Assembly (NCBI RefSeq): GCF_000771745.2
Contig: NZ_JPSL02000036.1
Span: forward strand, 1-64,000
Source of the DNA: Thermus filiformis
GTDB lineage: Bacteria > Deinococcota > Deinococci > Deinococcales > Thermaceae
Direction of reading: 5' to 3'
DNA: 64,000 nt
Under the pieces are notes generated by a model. It was not told where the DNA came from, made no database searches, and was given only the letters and a program-made list of their open reading frames with translations. The position numbers and the translations under genes were made by a program. How positions within the stretch are numbered: the stretch's first letter is position 1; the number at the start of each line of letters is the position of its first letter. Below, piece after piece: positions 57,501 to 64,000 of the stretch.

Positions 57501-59884
57501 CCGGCGGGGAGGGCCTTGGCGGCGAGGGCGAACTCCTGCACCCCGCCCGCCTCCAGGGTCCCCTCCCAGTCCAGCCCCTCCACCTCTACCCTTTGGGGCG
57601 GGGTGAAGAGGAGGCGGGCCCTTACGGGGTGGTCGGCGGGGTTTTCCACGCGCAGGAGGTAGCTTCCGTCCGTTCCCTCCAAAAGGCGAGGCGGGAGGGG
57701 CTCGGCCTTAAGGCGCAGGGGTAGGCGGGCCAGGGGGGTTTCCGCCAGGAGCCTTCCTCCTTCCCAAAGGAGGGTCGCCTGGCAGACCCCTTCCGCCTCC
57801 GGGCCGAAGCGGACGCGGGCGCGGTAGGTGTGCACCCGCTCTTCTCCCGGGGCCAGAACGCCCTGGAAGCGGGCGGAGGCGGGCTCGAGGAAGTCCGGGC
57901 AGGCGTCCTCCAGGGTGTAGCGGAGGGGGGCCTGGCCGGCGTTCCGGACCACCAGGCGGTGCTCCACCTCCTCCCCCGGGACGTAGCGGCGGAAGGGGAG
58001 GGCGCGGGAAAGCTCAGGCCTAGGGAGGAGGACCTCGAGGCCCGCCTCGGCCCGGGCGAGGACGTTCCCCTTCTCGTCCAAAAGCTGGGCCCGGTTGAGG
58101 GCCTGGTCTGCAGTCACCCGGAAGGCCACCTCGTAGCTTTTCTTCTCCCCGGGGCCCAGGACTACCTCCTCCTCAAGCCCCTTCCCCTCCAGGCCGGGGC
58201 CTCCTTGGTCCAGGAGGCGCACCCGGCCAGCCTCCTCCCCCTCGTTGGCCACGGTGAGGCGGAAGCGGGCCTCATCGCCCTTTGCCACCTTGGGGGTGAG
58301 GGCCTCCTTGGTCAGGGTGAAGCTCGCCGGGCGGAAGAAGAGGACCTTGGCCTCGGCCTTCTTGCCGTAGGGGAGGAGGCGGGCGGTGACGGGGTAGGTC
58401 CCGGCCGCTCCTTTGACCTCCAGGGCGAGCTCCAGGGGCCTTTCCTTGGAGAGGGGCGCGGTGATGCGGGTGGGCCCCAGGGCCTCGAGGCCCTCCGGAA
58501 GCTCAAGGGCGAGCTCGGCGGGGAGGAGGCCGGGGTAGGGGGTGGTGGCCCGGAGGAGGAGGCGGGCGGTCTCGCCCTCGGGGAGGCGCTGGACCTCGGG
58601 GGTGAGGCTTAGGGCCACCTCGGGGAAGAGGCGGAATACGGCCTCCTCCTTGCCGCCTGGGCTCAAGCGGACTTCCTTGGGCCCCTCCACCCGGGCCCCG
58701 GGGGCCTCGAGGGCCAGGGGATAGGTGCCGGGGGGCAGGCGCAGGACGGCTTCGCCCTGGACGCGGACCGCCCTGTCCCCGAGGTAAAGCGTCCCTTCCG
58801 CGGGGGCTTCCCTTCCGGGGAGGGTAAGGAGGAGGCGCACCCTTAGCTCCGCCTCCTCGGGGGCCGCCACGTAGACCACCCGTCCCCCGGGGCAGCCGAT
58901 CCGGGCCTCTTCCCCTTCCAGGGCCACGGCCCCTTCCGCCTTCACCTCCAAAAGCCGGTACCCCTGGGGCAGGGCGAGGCGCACCCGGCCGTCCTCGGTG
59001 AGGAGGGGCCGGAAGGGAAGGGGCCGCCCCTCAGGGTCTAGGGCCAGGGCCTCCCTCGGCCCCGGGGCCTGGGCCAGGAAGCCCTCCGGGGTGGCCTCGA
59101 GGCAGGCCTTCACCTGGAAGGCGAGGGTGTTGGAGTGCTGCCGCGCCTCCTCGGGCTGGGCGAAGAGGAAGCGGTAGAGGCCGGGAAGCTCCAGGAGGAA
59201 GGTCTTCCACTCCCGGTCCCCCGAGACCTCCCGCTCCACTTCCCGCCCGTCCGGCAGGACCACCCGGGAGCGCAGCTCCGAGGGCCCGTCCTCGTCGTAG
59301 AAGCGGACGGGAAGGGAAAGGAGCCCCTTTGAAACATTTAAGCGGAAGAGCTCCACGAACCTGTTCCGCTCCCCGGGAGGCTGGCGCAGGGTGAGGCCGG
59401 GGGAGGTGCCGCCCACCTCCAGGACCTGGGGATTGGGGTCCAGCTGGAGGCGGAACCCGTCCGCCTTGAGGGAGAAGGCGTTCTTCCCCAGGCCCTCAAA
59501 CCGGGCCCAGAGCCGGTAGACCGCGCCCTCCTCCAGGGGGCCTTGGTAGAGGACCACCTCCCGGTGGGGCTCCACCCCGAAGGTGGCCTCCCGCAGGAGG
59601 GTGTTTCCCTTGTAGAGGCGGAAGGTGGTCCGCACCTCCCCTTTGCCCCCGTCGTAGCGCTCGTCCCCGAACTCGTTGGGGCTTCGGTAGTCCTGGGGGT
59701 CAAACCCCGGGGAGTAGAGGACCAGCCTTCCCTCCTTCCCCTGGGGCAGGAGCCAGGCCTCGAGGGAGTCCATCTCCCACTGGAGCCCGGTTCCCACCAG
59801 GGTGGCCTTGAGCTCCACCCCCTGGGCCCAGGAGAGGGCGAGGAAGGCCCAGGCGAGCCAAAGGAAGGACCTTTTCCGTCGCAT
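54500..59884 (-). CDS. very large envelope protein: Ig-like repeats plus C-terminal beta-barrel
   Basis: About 1,794 residues with a signal peptide (FLWLAWAFLALSWAQ). Residues ~25-1130 are Ig-like or DUF11-like modules (for example VTVANEGEEAGRVRLLDQG and VVRNAGQAPLRYTLEDACPDF). From about 1150 the sequence turns into alternating hydrophobic strands and turns (GFRLGVAAAYLGGWRLGAEAGYRKGG, ending YLRLDFFGGSR), consistent with an outer-membrane beta-barrel. Thermus has an outer membrane, so this may be the anchor or translocator of the cluster. ATG 59884 follows GGAGGTACCC; GTG 59887 is possible. Confidence 0.75.
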   Translation of the reverse strand: MRRKRSFLWLAWAFLALSWAQGVELKATLVGTGLQWEMDSLEAWLLPQGKEGRLVLYSPGFDPQDYRSPNEFGDERYDGGKGEVRTTFRLYKGNTLLREATFGVEPHREVVLYQGPLEEGAVYRLWARFEGLGKNAFSLKADGFRLQLDPNPQVLEVGGTSPGLTLRQPPGERNRFVELFRLNVSKGLLSLPVRFYDEDGPSELRSRVVLPDGREVEREVSGDREWKTFLLELPGLYRFLFAQPEEARQHSNTLAFQVKACLEATPEGFLAQAPGPREALALDPEGRPLPFRPLLTEDGRVRLALPQGYRLLEVKAEGAVALEGEEARIGCPGGRVVYVAAPEEAELRVRLLLTLPGREAPAEGTLYLGDRAVRVQGEAVLRLPPGTYPLALEAPGARVEGPKEVRLSPGGKEEAVFRLFPEVALSLTPEVQRLPEGETARLLLRATTPYPGLLPAELALELPEGLEALGPTRITAPLSKERPLELALEVKGAAGTYPVTARLLPYGKKAEAKVLFFRPASFTLTKEALTPKVAKGDEARFRLTVANEGEEAGRVRLLDQGGPGLEGKGLEEEVVLGPGEKKSYEVAFRVTADQALNRAQLLDEKGNVLARAEAGLEVLLPRPELSRALPFRRYVPGEEVEHRLVVRNAGQAPLRYTLEDACPDFLEPASARFQGVLAPGEERVHTYRARVRFGPEAEGVCQATLLWEGGRLLAETPLARLPLRLKAEPLPPRLLEGTDGSYLLRVENPADHPVRARLLFTPPQRVEVEGLDWEGTLEAGGVQEFALAAKALPAGAHTGRLSAFVGETPAAFPAEATLVALPLLVPERRSEVRLPFRVDGEGEGLLLAFRLPQGAEYVPGSARLDSVPLEDPRVLGDRLFFRLPFQKEGEVRLTLRHREALPPLEAPSLTLLVGGREVYLQGEARLEDFKKARPLEARREGLILEPSDGRLFQQEATRVVLEGPLGELVLKVNGKPIGPEKLGKREVDEGKGWQRLEYYGVPLEVGKNVLSVEGPSGELDRVEVYRAGNPVRLRLSLEGAQVDGRTPLRLLIEALDENGLPSGFGPVTLESGLEPASPDAFLEISGYQALLKDGRAEVLLRPLAAPREFPVRARFNQLAAEARFFAGSRKEALWLAQGSVGVALVDLGQGLSLESLRFFGLARAYAEGPFLEGQGQLALDTTGGLGWKPDPNRFPVTGAASEAVQPLPSEDPIAFRYDQEALSLSYGKAPLGPGLPEATALRLETRGEARFSAFLALLPQGRVREEIVPDGTSFYRLAHRPRPGSLTLTLVEGARETLLKEGVDYRVDDLGNLQLSRPLFPTTPDLAPVRLLAEYAPQDAPRDLLAYGAGATWEGQGFRLGVAAAYLGGWRLGAEAGYRKGGDAFSVKAAYEEGGRLSLALEAKARLGAFRLEGNLRSQDLAPPEGSARLAYGEEVGAALEHARGAGQDLTALLLEYRPKPFSLGAGLGYLWREGAFALVGRAGYEEGGTRLALSHAQPFGVGRALSRLEARLPLDPNLALEAGLAYAWGEGVSGSLGLKQSLAGANLSLYYELPTASGEGNRARFGLEAPFPLSQSLSLNLSASLERSFTTGEALTSFGLAARYRQEGFTATLGAETSFGQDTKLVLKGGAAGSLDEENTLFADMAFQVLPEPKGRFSLAYALFGPRFNLLTYHRLLLEKEALLEGEALFAYHEPGFQVRPGLAYRVKPQDPAANTYQLGLGANLYLTRAFGLGGSLYYVFQPGTGADRLVYGLEASLRVLEEVWLNLGYSFGESLLQPEGLYLRLDFFGGSR

Positions 59885-62544
59885 CACGGGTACCTCCAGC
59901 GCACCTCGGGGTCGGTGAGGACCTCCTGATCCACCTCGTAGCTCAACGTCTCTTCTCCCTGGAAGACCTCGTAGGCGAAGGACCGCTCGCCCCCTTGCGG
60001 GAGGGGGTCCTTCAGGAGGAAGTCGGGAAGGGGCTCGCTGCTTTTCAGACGAATCTCCACCAAAAGCTTCTCTCCCACGCGCACCAGCCGCTTTTGCACC
60101 AGGAGGGGGCCAAAGCGCAGGCTGGTCTCCCGCGTCACCTCCGCCCTCCCCCGGGGCGGGCGCAGGGGGAAGTCCACCACCGTGGCCCCCTGGACGGTGG
60201 CCCGCTTCCGGTACCCCTCGCCCAGGTCCTCAGGGAGGGGGAGGGGAGGGAAGGGGGCGGAGTGGGGGTCCAGCATCACCATAAGCGGCCCAAAGACCCC
60301 CCGGAAGGCGTACCGCCCCGAGGCGTCCGTGACCGCTTGGAGGCCGTTCGGGAGGAGGAGCCTGGCCCCGGGGAGGGGGGTGTCTTTCGGCCCGAAGCGG
60401 CCGTCCCCGTCCCAGTCCAAAAAGACCCGGCCCAGGAGCACCCCCTCGAGGGCGAAGGGCCCAGGCTCCACCCGGACTAGGGCCTGAGCGATCCCGCTCG
60501 CCGTGGCCGCGCCGCCCGCGCTTTGGCCCAGAGCCTGGGCGGTGTTCAAAAGCTCCCCTTGGGCCCCCGGGAGGAGGCGGAGGGCGTACTCCAGGCAAAG
60601 GCTTCCCCCGGCGGGAAGGTCAAGCCCCTCCCAGACGAGCTTCCCCCCCTCCAGCCGGGGCTCGAGGGCCCCCCCTTGGCAGAGGCGGGCCGTGCCCGGC
60701 TCGTAGCGGGTGTGGGGGGGAGGGGTGTCCTCGAGGCGCACCGTGAGGGGGAGGGCGGAGGGGTTTTGCAGGGTGAGCCGGTAGGTGAGCCGGTCCCCCA
60801 CCCGGGCCACCTGGGGGGAGACCTCCTTTTTAAGGAGGAGCTTGGTGCCGAAGACGGGGTGGCGCACCGGATTGGAGAGGAGGGGGTTAGGGGCCTCCTT
60901 TGCCCTGAGCTGGAAGCGGTTTTCCACCCGGGCGTCGTCCGGCGCGTCCTGGCGGACCCGGGCCTCGAGGGTGAGGGCAAGCTCCCCTGCAGGGAGATTA
61001 GGGAAGCGCCAGACCACCCGGTGCCCTTCCGGCTCGTAGACCCCCCCGTGGGAGGCGGAGACGAACTCCAGGTAGGGGCTGAGCTCGTCCACCACCTCCA
61101 CCTCCGTGAGGGGAAGGGAGGGGTTTTGGACCCGAAGGGTGTAGGTCACCTTCTGCCCCGGGGCCAGGGTGGCCCCCCCGGGCGGGTCCGCCTCCTTGAC
61201 CAGGCTGGGCCCCGCCGCCGCCCTCACCTCGTCCCAGGTGGCGTTTTCCGCCCCCGTGGCCTGGGAAAGGGCCACCACCCGGGCGGTGAAGGCCAAGGGG
61301 GTGGGGGCCAGGTAGCAGACCCGGAGGTCCCGCCCTTCCCCGGGAAGAAGGGGCAGGGGGTTGGCCAGGGGCAGGTCCTGCCCGGGCTCCAAAAGCTGGA
61401 AGGAAGCCCCGCCGGGCACCCCCTCCACCCGGAGGAGGTAGCGGTCGGGGGCGGTTCCCGCGTTTTCCAGGGTGTGGAGGAAGCAGATGGGCTGCCCTGC
61501 GAGGCCCGCCTTGACCTGTCGGTCATCTTGCGAGCCCTCGCCCCCGGGGAGGGCCTGGGGGTTCCCCGCCGGCCCCAGGTGGTGCCGGTAGAGGGGAAGG
61601 ACCTCCACCCGGGCCCCGCCTTCCGCCGGCCCCCCCGGCCCCGTGGCCCGGGCCCGGTTCTCCAGGAAGCCGGGGGGCGTCCCCTCGGGCACCCGGAGCC
61701 GGAAGGCGAGGGTCGCCTCCTCCCCGGGGAGGAGCCGGGAAAGGTGGAGGCGCACCCCCTCCACCCGGGCGGGCTCGGAAGGGACCCAGGAGGCCCCGTC
61801 CCAGTACTCCACCACCCCCTTAGGGGCCCGGGCGGAGCCCGGAACGAAGGGAAGAGGAAGGGGCCGGTCCTCCAGGACCACCCCCAAAGCCTCCTCCTCC
61901 CCCAGGTTGCGCACCCGGAGGAGGACCTCCACCTCCTCCCCCGGAAGGGCGGTGGGGGTCATCTCCTTCTGCACGAAGAGGGCCGGCCCCCGCACCGCCA
62001 GGACGCGGGCGTAGTTCTCCCTGTCCTCCTCCCCAGTGGGGCAGCGGGCGGTGGGGGAGAGGAGGAGGCTCCCCGAGGCCGAAGCAGGAAGGCGCACCCG
62101 GACCACCAGGCGCAGGGCCTCCCCCATGCCGAGCTCCAGGCTGGAAAGGGGCCCCCCGTCGGGAAGCCCATCCCCGTTCAGGTCCGCAAAGAGGGCCACC
62201 TCCACCGGGTCAAAGTCCCGGGGGCCGAGCAGGTGGCCAAGGGTGAAGGTGAAGCGGTCGTTGCCGCCGTTTTGCAGGAGATAGGGGAGGTAGGCGTACC
62301 CCCCGGGGTTGGCCCGGGCCTCCTGGCCGGGGCTTCCCGGGGTGCCGTCGGGGGTGAGGAGGGGGACGCAGAGGGACTGGACCACGGTCTCGGCCACGTT
62401 GGAGAGGTAGCGCTCCCCCGAGGCCAGGGCCTCCGCCTGGTTGCGGATCACCGTGCCCGCCGGGGCCATGGCCAAAGCCCGGCCCCCCGCGAGGAGGGCC
62501 AGGAGGGCTAAAAGCCCCAGGGCGAGCGCCGGTCTTCCCTTCAT
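59884..62544 (-). CDS. exported DUF11/SdrD-type repeat protein
   Basis: An exported protein of about 886 residues (signal MKGRPALALGLLALLALLAGG). It has several DUF11-type repeats (LFVQKEMTPTALPGEEVEVLLRVRNLG, LVKEADPPGGATLAPGQKVTYTLRVQNPS, LLLKKEVSPQVARVGDRLTYRLTLQNPS) and a SdrD-B-like domain near residue 735 (LGRVFLDWDGDGRFGPKDTP). Calcium-binding-like DxDGDG loops occur in FADLNGDGLPDGG and here. ATG 62544 is preferred over 62553, which abuts the GGGGAGG site. The stop overlaps the barrel protein gene, so both are probably made together. Confidence 0.75.
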   Translation of the reverse strand: MKGRPALALGLLALLALLAGGRALAMAPAGTVIRNQAEALASGERYLSNVAETVVQSLCVPLLTPDGTPGSPGQEARANPGGYAYLPYLLQNGGNDRFTFTLGHLLGPRDFDPVEVALFADLNGDGLPDGGPLSSLELGMGEALRLVVRVRLPASASGSLLLSPTARCPTGEEDRENYARVLAVRGPALFVQKEMTPTALPGEEVEVLLRVRNLGEEEALGVVLEDRPLPLPFVPGSARAPKGVVEYWDGASWVPSEPARVEGVRLHLSRLLPGEEATLAFRLRVPEGTPPGFLENRARATGPGGPAEGGARVEVLPLYRHHLGPAGNPQALPGGEGSQDDRQVKAGLAGQPICFLHTLENAGTAPDRYLLRVEGVPGGASFQLLEPGQDLPLANPLPLLPGEGRDLRVCYLAPTPLAFTARVVALSQATGAENATWDEVRAAAGPSLVKEADPPGGATLAPGQKVTYTLRVQNPSLPLTEVEVVDELSPYLEFVSASHGGVYEPEGHRVVWRFPNLPAGELALTLEARVRQDAPDDARVENRFQLRAKEAPNPLLSNPVRHPVFGTKLLLKKEVSPQVARVGDRLTYRLTLQNPSALPLTVRLEDTPPPHTRYEPGTARLCQGGALEPRLEGGKLVWEGLDLPAGGSLCLEYALRLLPGAQGELLNTAQALGQSAGGAATASGIAQALVRVEPGPFALEGVLLGRVFLDWDGDGRFGPKDTPLPGARLLLPNGLQAVTDASGRYAFRGVFGPLMVMLDPHSAPFPPLPLPEDLGEGYRKRATVQGATVVDFPLRPPRGRAEVTRETSLRFGPLLVQKRLVRVGEKLLVEIRLKSSEPLPDFLLKDPLPQGGERSFAYEVFQGEETLSYEVDQEVLTDPEVRWRYP

Positions 62545-62602
62545 CCCTTCCATCCTCCCCTATCCCTGTGAAAAGCCCGTAAAAGCCGTTTCTTCTTTGT
62601 GC

Positions 62603-62647
62603 CTTTTAAAAGCCCCCACCCCGGCTTGGGAGCCGGGGTGGGGGGCT
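62603..62647 (-). terminator. strong terminator between the first and second envelope genes
   Basis: On the minus strand AGCCCCCCACCCCGGCT pairs with AGCCGGGGTGGGGGCT around CCCA, followed by TTTAAAAGG. The stem is about 16 bp with one bulged base. It implies that the downstream three genes have their own promoter or are made at lower level. Confidence 0.8.
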
Positions 62648-62651
62648 TGGG

Positions 62652-64000
62652 CTACTGGACCTGGACCGTCAGGGTGATGGTGATGGAGGCGCCGGGCGGC
62701 ATCACGTCGTTCGCGTCAATGGTGCCGTCGCCGTTCGTGTCCACCCCCACGTAGACCGCCCCGCCCGTGGGCACGGAGCTGGGCGCGGTGGCGCTCCAGG
62801 TGGTGCCGTCCGTGGAGTAGAGGATGGTGGAGCCCGCAGGGAAGCCCGCGGCGGTGGCCGAGACGCTCACGAAGGTGGTGTAGGCCGGGATGGGGTCGGA
62901 GACCCTGACGTTCGTCAGGTTCCCGGTGCCGATGTTCTCGGCGGTGATGGTGTAGACGATACGGTCTCCGGGGTAGGCGGTGGCACCAGCCGGGTCGCGC
63001 ACGGTGGAGGTGCTACCCACGTAGCTCACGGCGCTCTTCTGCAGGCGGAGCTCCCCGCCCACGACCGTGGTGGTCTCGGTGGCGGTGTCGCTGGCGGAGG
63101 CGGAGCCCACGGTGCAGCTGGCGGTGACCGTGTTCACGTCCGTCCGCCCGATGGGCTCGCCCGCCGGGACCTGGACGCGCACGTAAATGGTCTGGGTCCC
63201 GCCGTTCGGGGCCACGGATACGCCGCTCAGGCTAGCCTGCCAGCTGGTGCCGTCCGTGGAGTACAGGTAGGTCCAGCCGTAGGAGCCGCCGTTACCGGAG
63301 ACATTGCAGGTGGCCGGGGCGTTGGAGTTGTTGATGAGGGTGTGGGTGTACTGGATGGTGCCCGGGCTGGTAACGGTGCCGGAGCGGTCGGGGTCCAGGA
63401 GGACCTGGGCCACGGTGTTCACGTTCACCTGGCTGGAGGCGAAGTCCTTGGGCTCCGCGCCCGACTGGGTGCTTTGGGCCTCAAACTTGAAGCCAGCGGC
63501 ACCTGGGGCGGCATCGGGCCTGAGGGTGACCACCGCCAGGAACTTGAACTCCTGGCCCGCGTTCACCAGACCGGTGTTGCTGATGGGGGCCCCGTCGGGG
63601 GTGCCGTCGTCGTTGGCGTCCGCGTAGAAGAGGATGCTGGCGATCCGGGTGGTGTCCACGCCGGAGAGGAGGAGCTGGTAGTTGTCGGGAAGCCCGTTGA
63701 AGTTAAGGTTCTTCACCCGCAGCCGGTAGACCACCTGGGCCCCGGGGTTGGCGCTGGGGAAGGTGGTGCCGGACTGGTAGATGACGCGGGTGGGGTTGCC
63801 GGAGTCGTCGGAGGTGTAGTCCGTCCCGCTCGTGGTCTGGGTATAGGTGTAGTTGCCGGTGCCGTTCACGCCGCCGTAGAGGTCAAAGCGGAAGCCGTCG
63901 TCCACGCTCGTGACGGTGTCCTGGGCGGAGTCGGTCTTGGAGGAGTCGCCCTGGCTGGTGGCGATCACGTTGAGGGTCACCGAGCCGCCGGTGTAGGTGG
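62652..64000 (-). CDS. DUF11-type repeat surface protein, 5' end outside the window
   Basis: At least 449 residues, open to the window edge, of beta-rich, Thr/Ser/Gly/Asn-rich sequence. Repeat motifs include VQVLLDPDRSG-like VAQVLLDPDRSGTVTSPGTIQYTHT, LRLQKSAVSY and PGDRIVYTITAENIGTGNLTNVRVSDPIP. Calcium-like loops occur in YADANDDGTPDG and VDTNGDGTIDAND. The C-terminus ends ITLTVQVQ just before the terminator. It lacks a visible anchor. It is probably the main structural subunit, judged by its own strong terminator. Confidence 0.75.
   Translation of the reverse strand, partial: TYTGGSVTLNVIATSQGDSSKTDSAQDTVTSVDDGFRFDLYGGVNGTGNYTYTQTTSGTDYTSDDSGNPTRVIYQSGTTFPSANPGAQVVYRLRVKNLNFNGLPDNYQLLLSGVDTTRIASILFYADANDDGTPDGAPISNTGLVNAGQEFKFLAVVTLRPDAAPGAAGFKFEAQSTQSGAEPKDFASSQVNVNTVAQVLLDPDRSGTVTSPGTIQYTHTLINNSNAPATCNVSGNGGSYGWTYLYSTDGTSWQASLSGVSVAPNGGTQTIYVRVQVPAGEPIGRTDVNTVTASCTVGSASASDTATETTTVVGGELRLQKSAVSYVGSTSTVRDPAGATAYPGDRIVYTITAENIGTGNLTNVRVSDPIPAYTTFVSVSATAAGFPAGSTILYSTDGTTWSATAPSSVPTGGAVYVGVDTNGDGTIDANDVMPPGASITITLTVQVQ

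Overview
The window comes from a very G+C-rich, thermophilic bacterium of the Thermus type. The pointers are strong GC bias at third codon positions, ATGA and GTGA start/stop overlaps, leaderless promoters of the form TAnnnT plus 6-7 nt plus ATG, and a gene content (split cob cluster, phenol meta-cleavage genes, mhpF/mhpE pair, Pot transporter) that recalls the pTT27 megaplasmid of Thermus thermophilus. Plasmid location is inference. I saw no rRNA, tRNA or CRISPR array.

Layout. (1) 1-1061: an IS630-family element with its transposase in two frames, inserted at a TA next to a hairpin. (2) 1110-15709: cobalamin synthesis. A minus-strand operon (cobalt transporter, cbiD, cbiC, cbiET, cbiL, cbiF, cbiH, cbiG, cbiX, DUF3209, cobA, cbiB) lies behind a cobalamin riboswitch; cobC is upstream of it, and the divergent plus-strand genes cobT, cobS, cobO and cobB do the late steps. 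It looks like the early-cobalt-insertion (CbiX) route. (3) 15849-32287: aromatic catabolism. It holds a two-component phenol hydroxylase, two tandem catechol 2,3-dioxygenases, an IclR regulator, acetaldehyde dehydrogenase and hydroxy-oxovalerate aldolase, a flavin reductase, a second flavin-dependent hydroxylase with a third extradiol dioxygenase, then hydrolase, tautomerases, decarboxylase, semialdehyde dehydrogenase and hydratase. Both the hydrolytic and oxalocrotonate branches of meta-cleavage are present. A 17-bp operator-like motif recurs before four of the genes. (4) 32651-33964: an IS4-family element with recognisable terminal repeats and a frameshifted transposase. (5) 34051-48490: a PucR regulator followed by a tightly packed amine/polyamine region: three class III aminotransferases, an aminoaldehyde-type dehydrogenase, PotABCD, an acetyltransferase, an amidohydrolase and a tungsten-type aldehyde oxidoreductase. 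(6) 48487-51662: an FAD-linked oxidase, an MFS exporter and a thioredoxin-like protein. (7) 51795-64000: a minus-strand cluster of four very large envelope proteins (DUF11-type repeats, a probable outer-membrane beta-barrel, a lectin-like protein); the first is cut by the window end.

How it works together. Regions 3 and 5 are catabolic islands that feed central metabolism (pyruvate and acetyl-CoA from aromatics; probably succinate-type products from amines), each with a local regulator. Region 2 makes the B12 cofactor under riboswitch feedback. Region 7 has no metabolic link to the rest and probably builds a surface structure. A family of short hairpin repeats with compensatory base changes sits in four intergenic regions.

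The best candidates for undescribed biology are the four-gene envelope cluster, the polyamine-type catabolic operon, the 17-bp operator family around the duplicated dioxygenases, and the covarying hairpin repeats.
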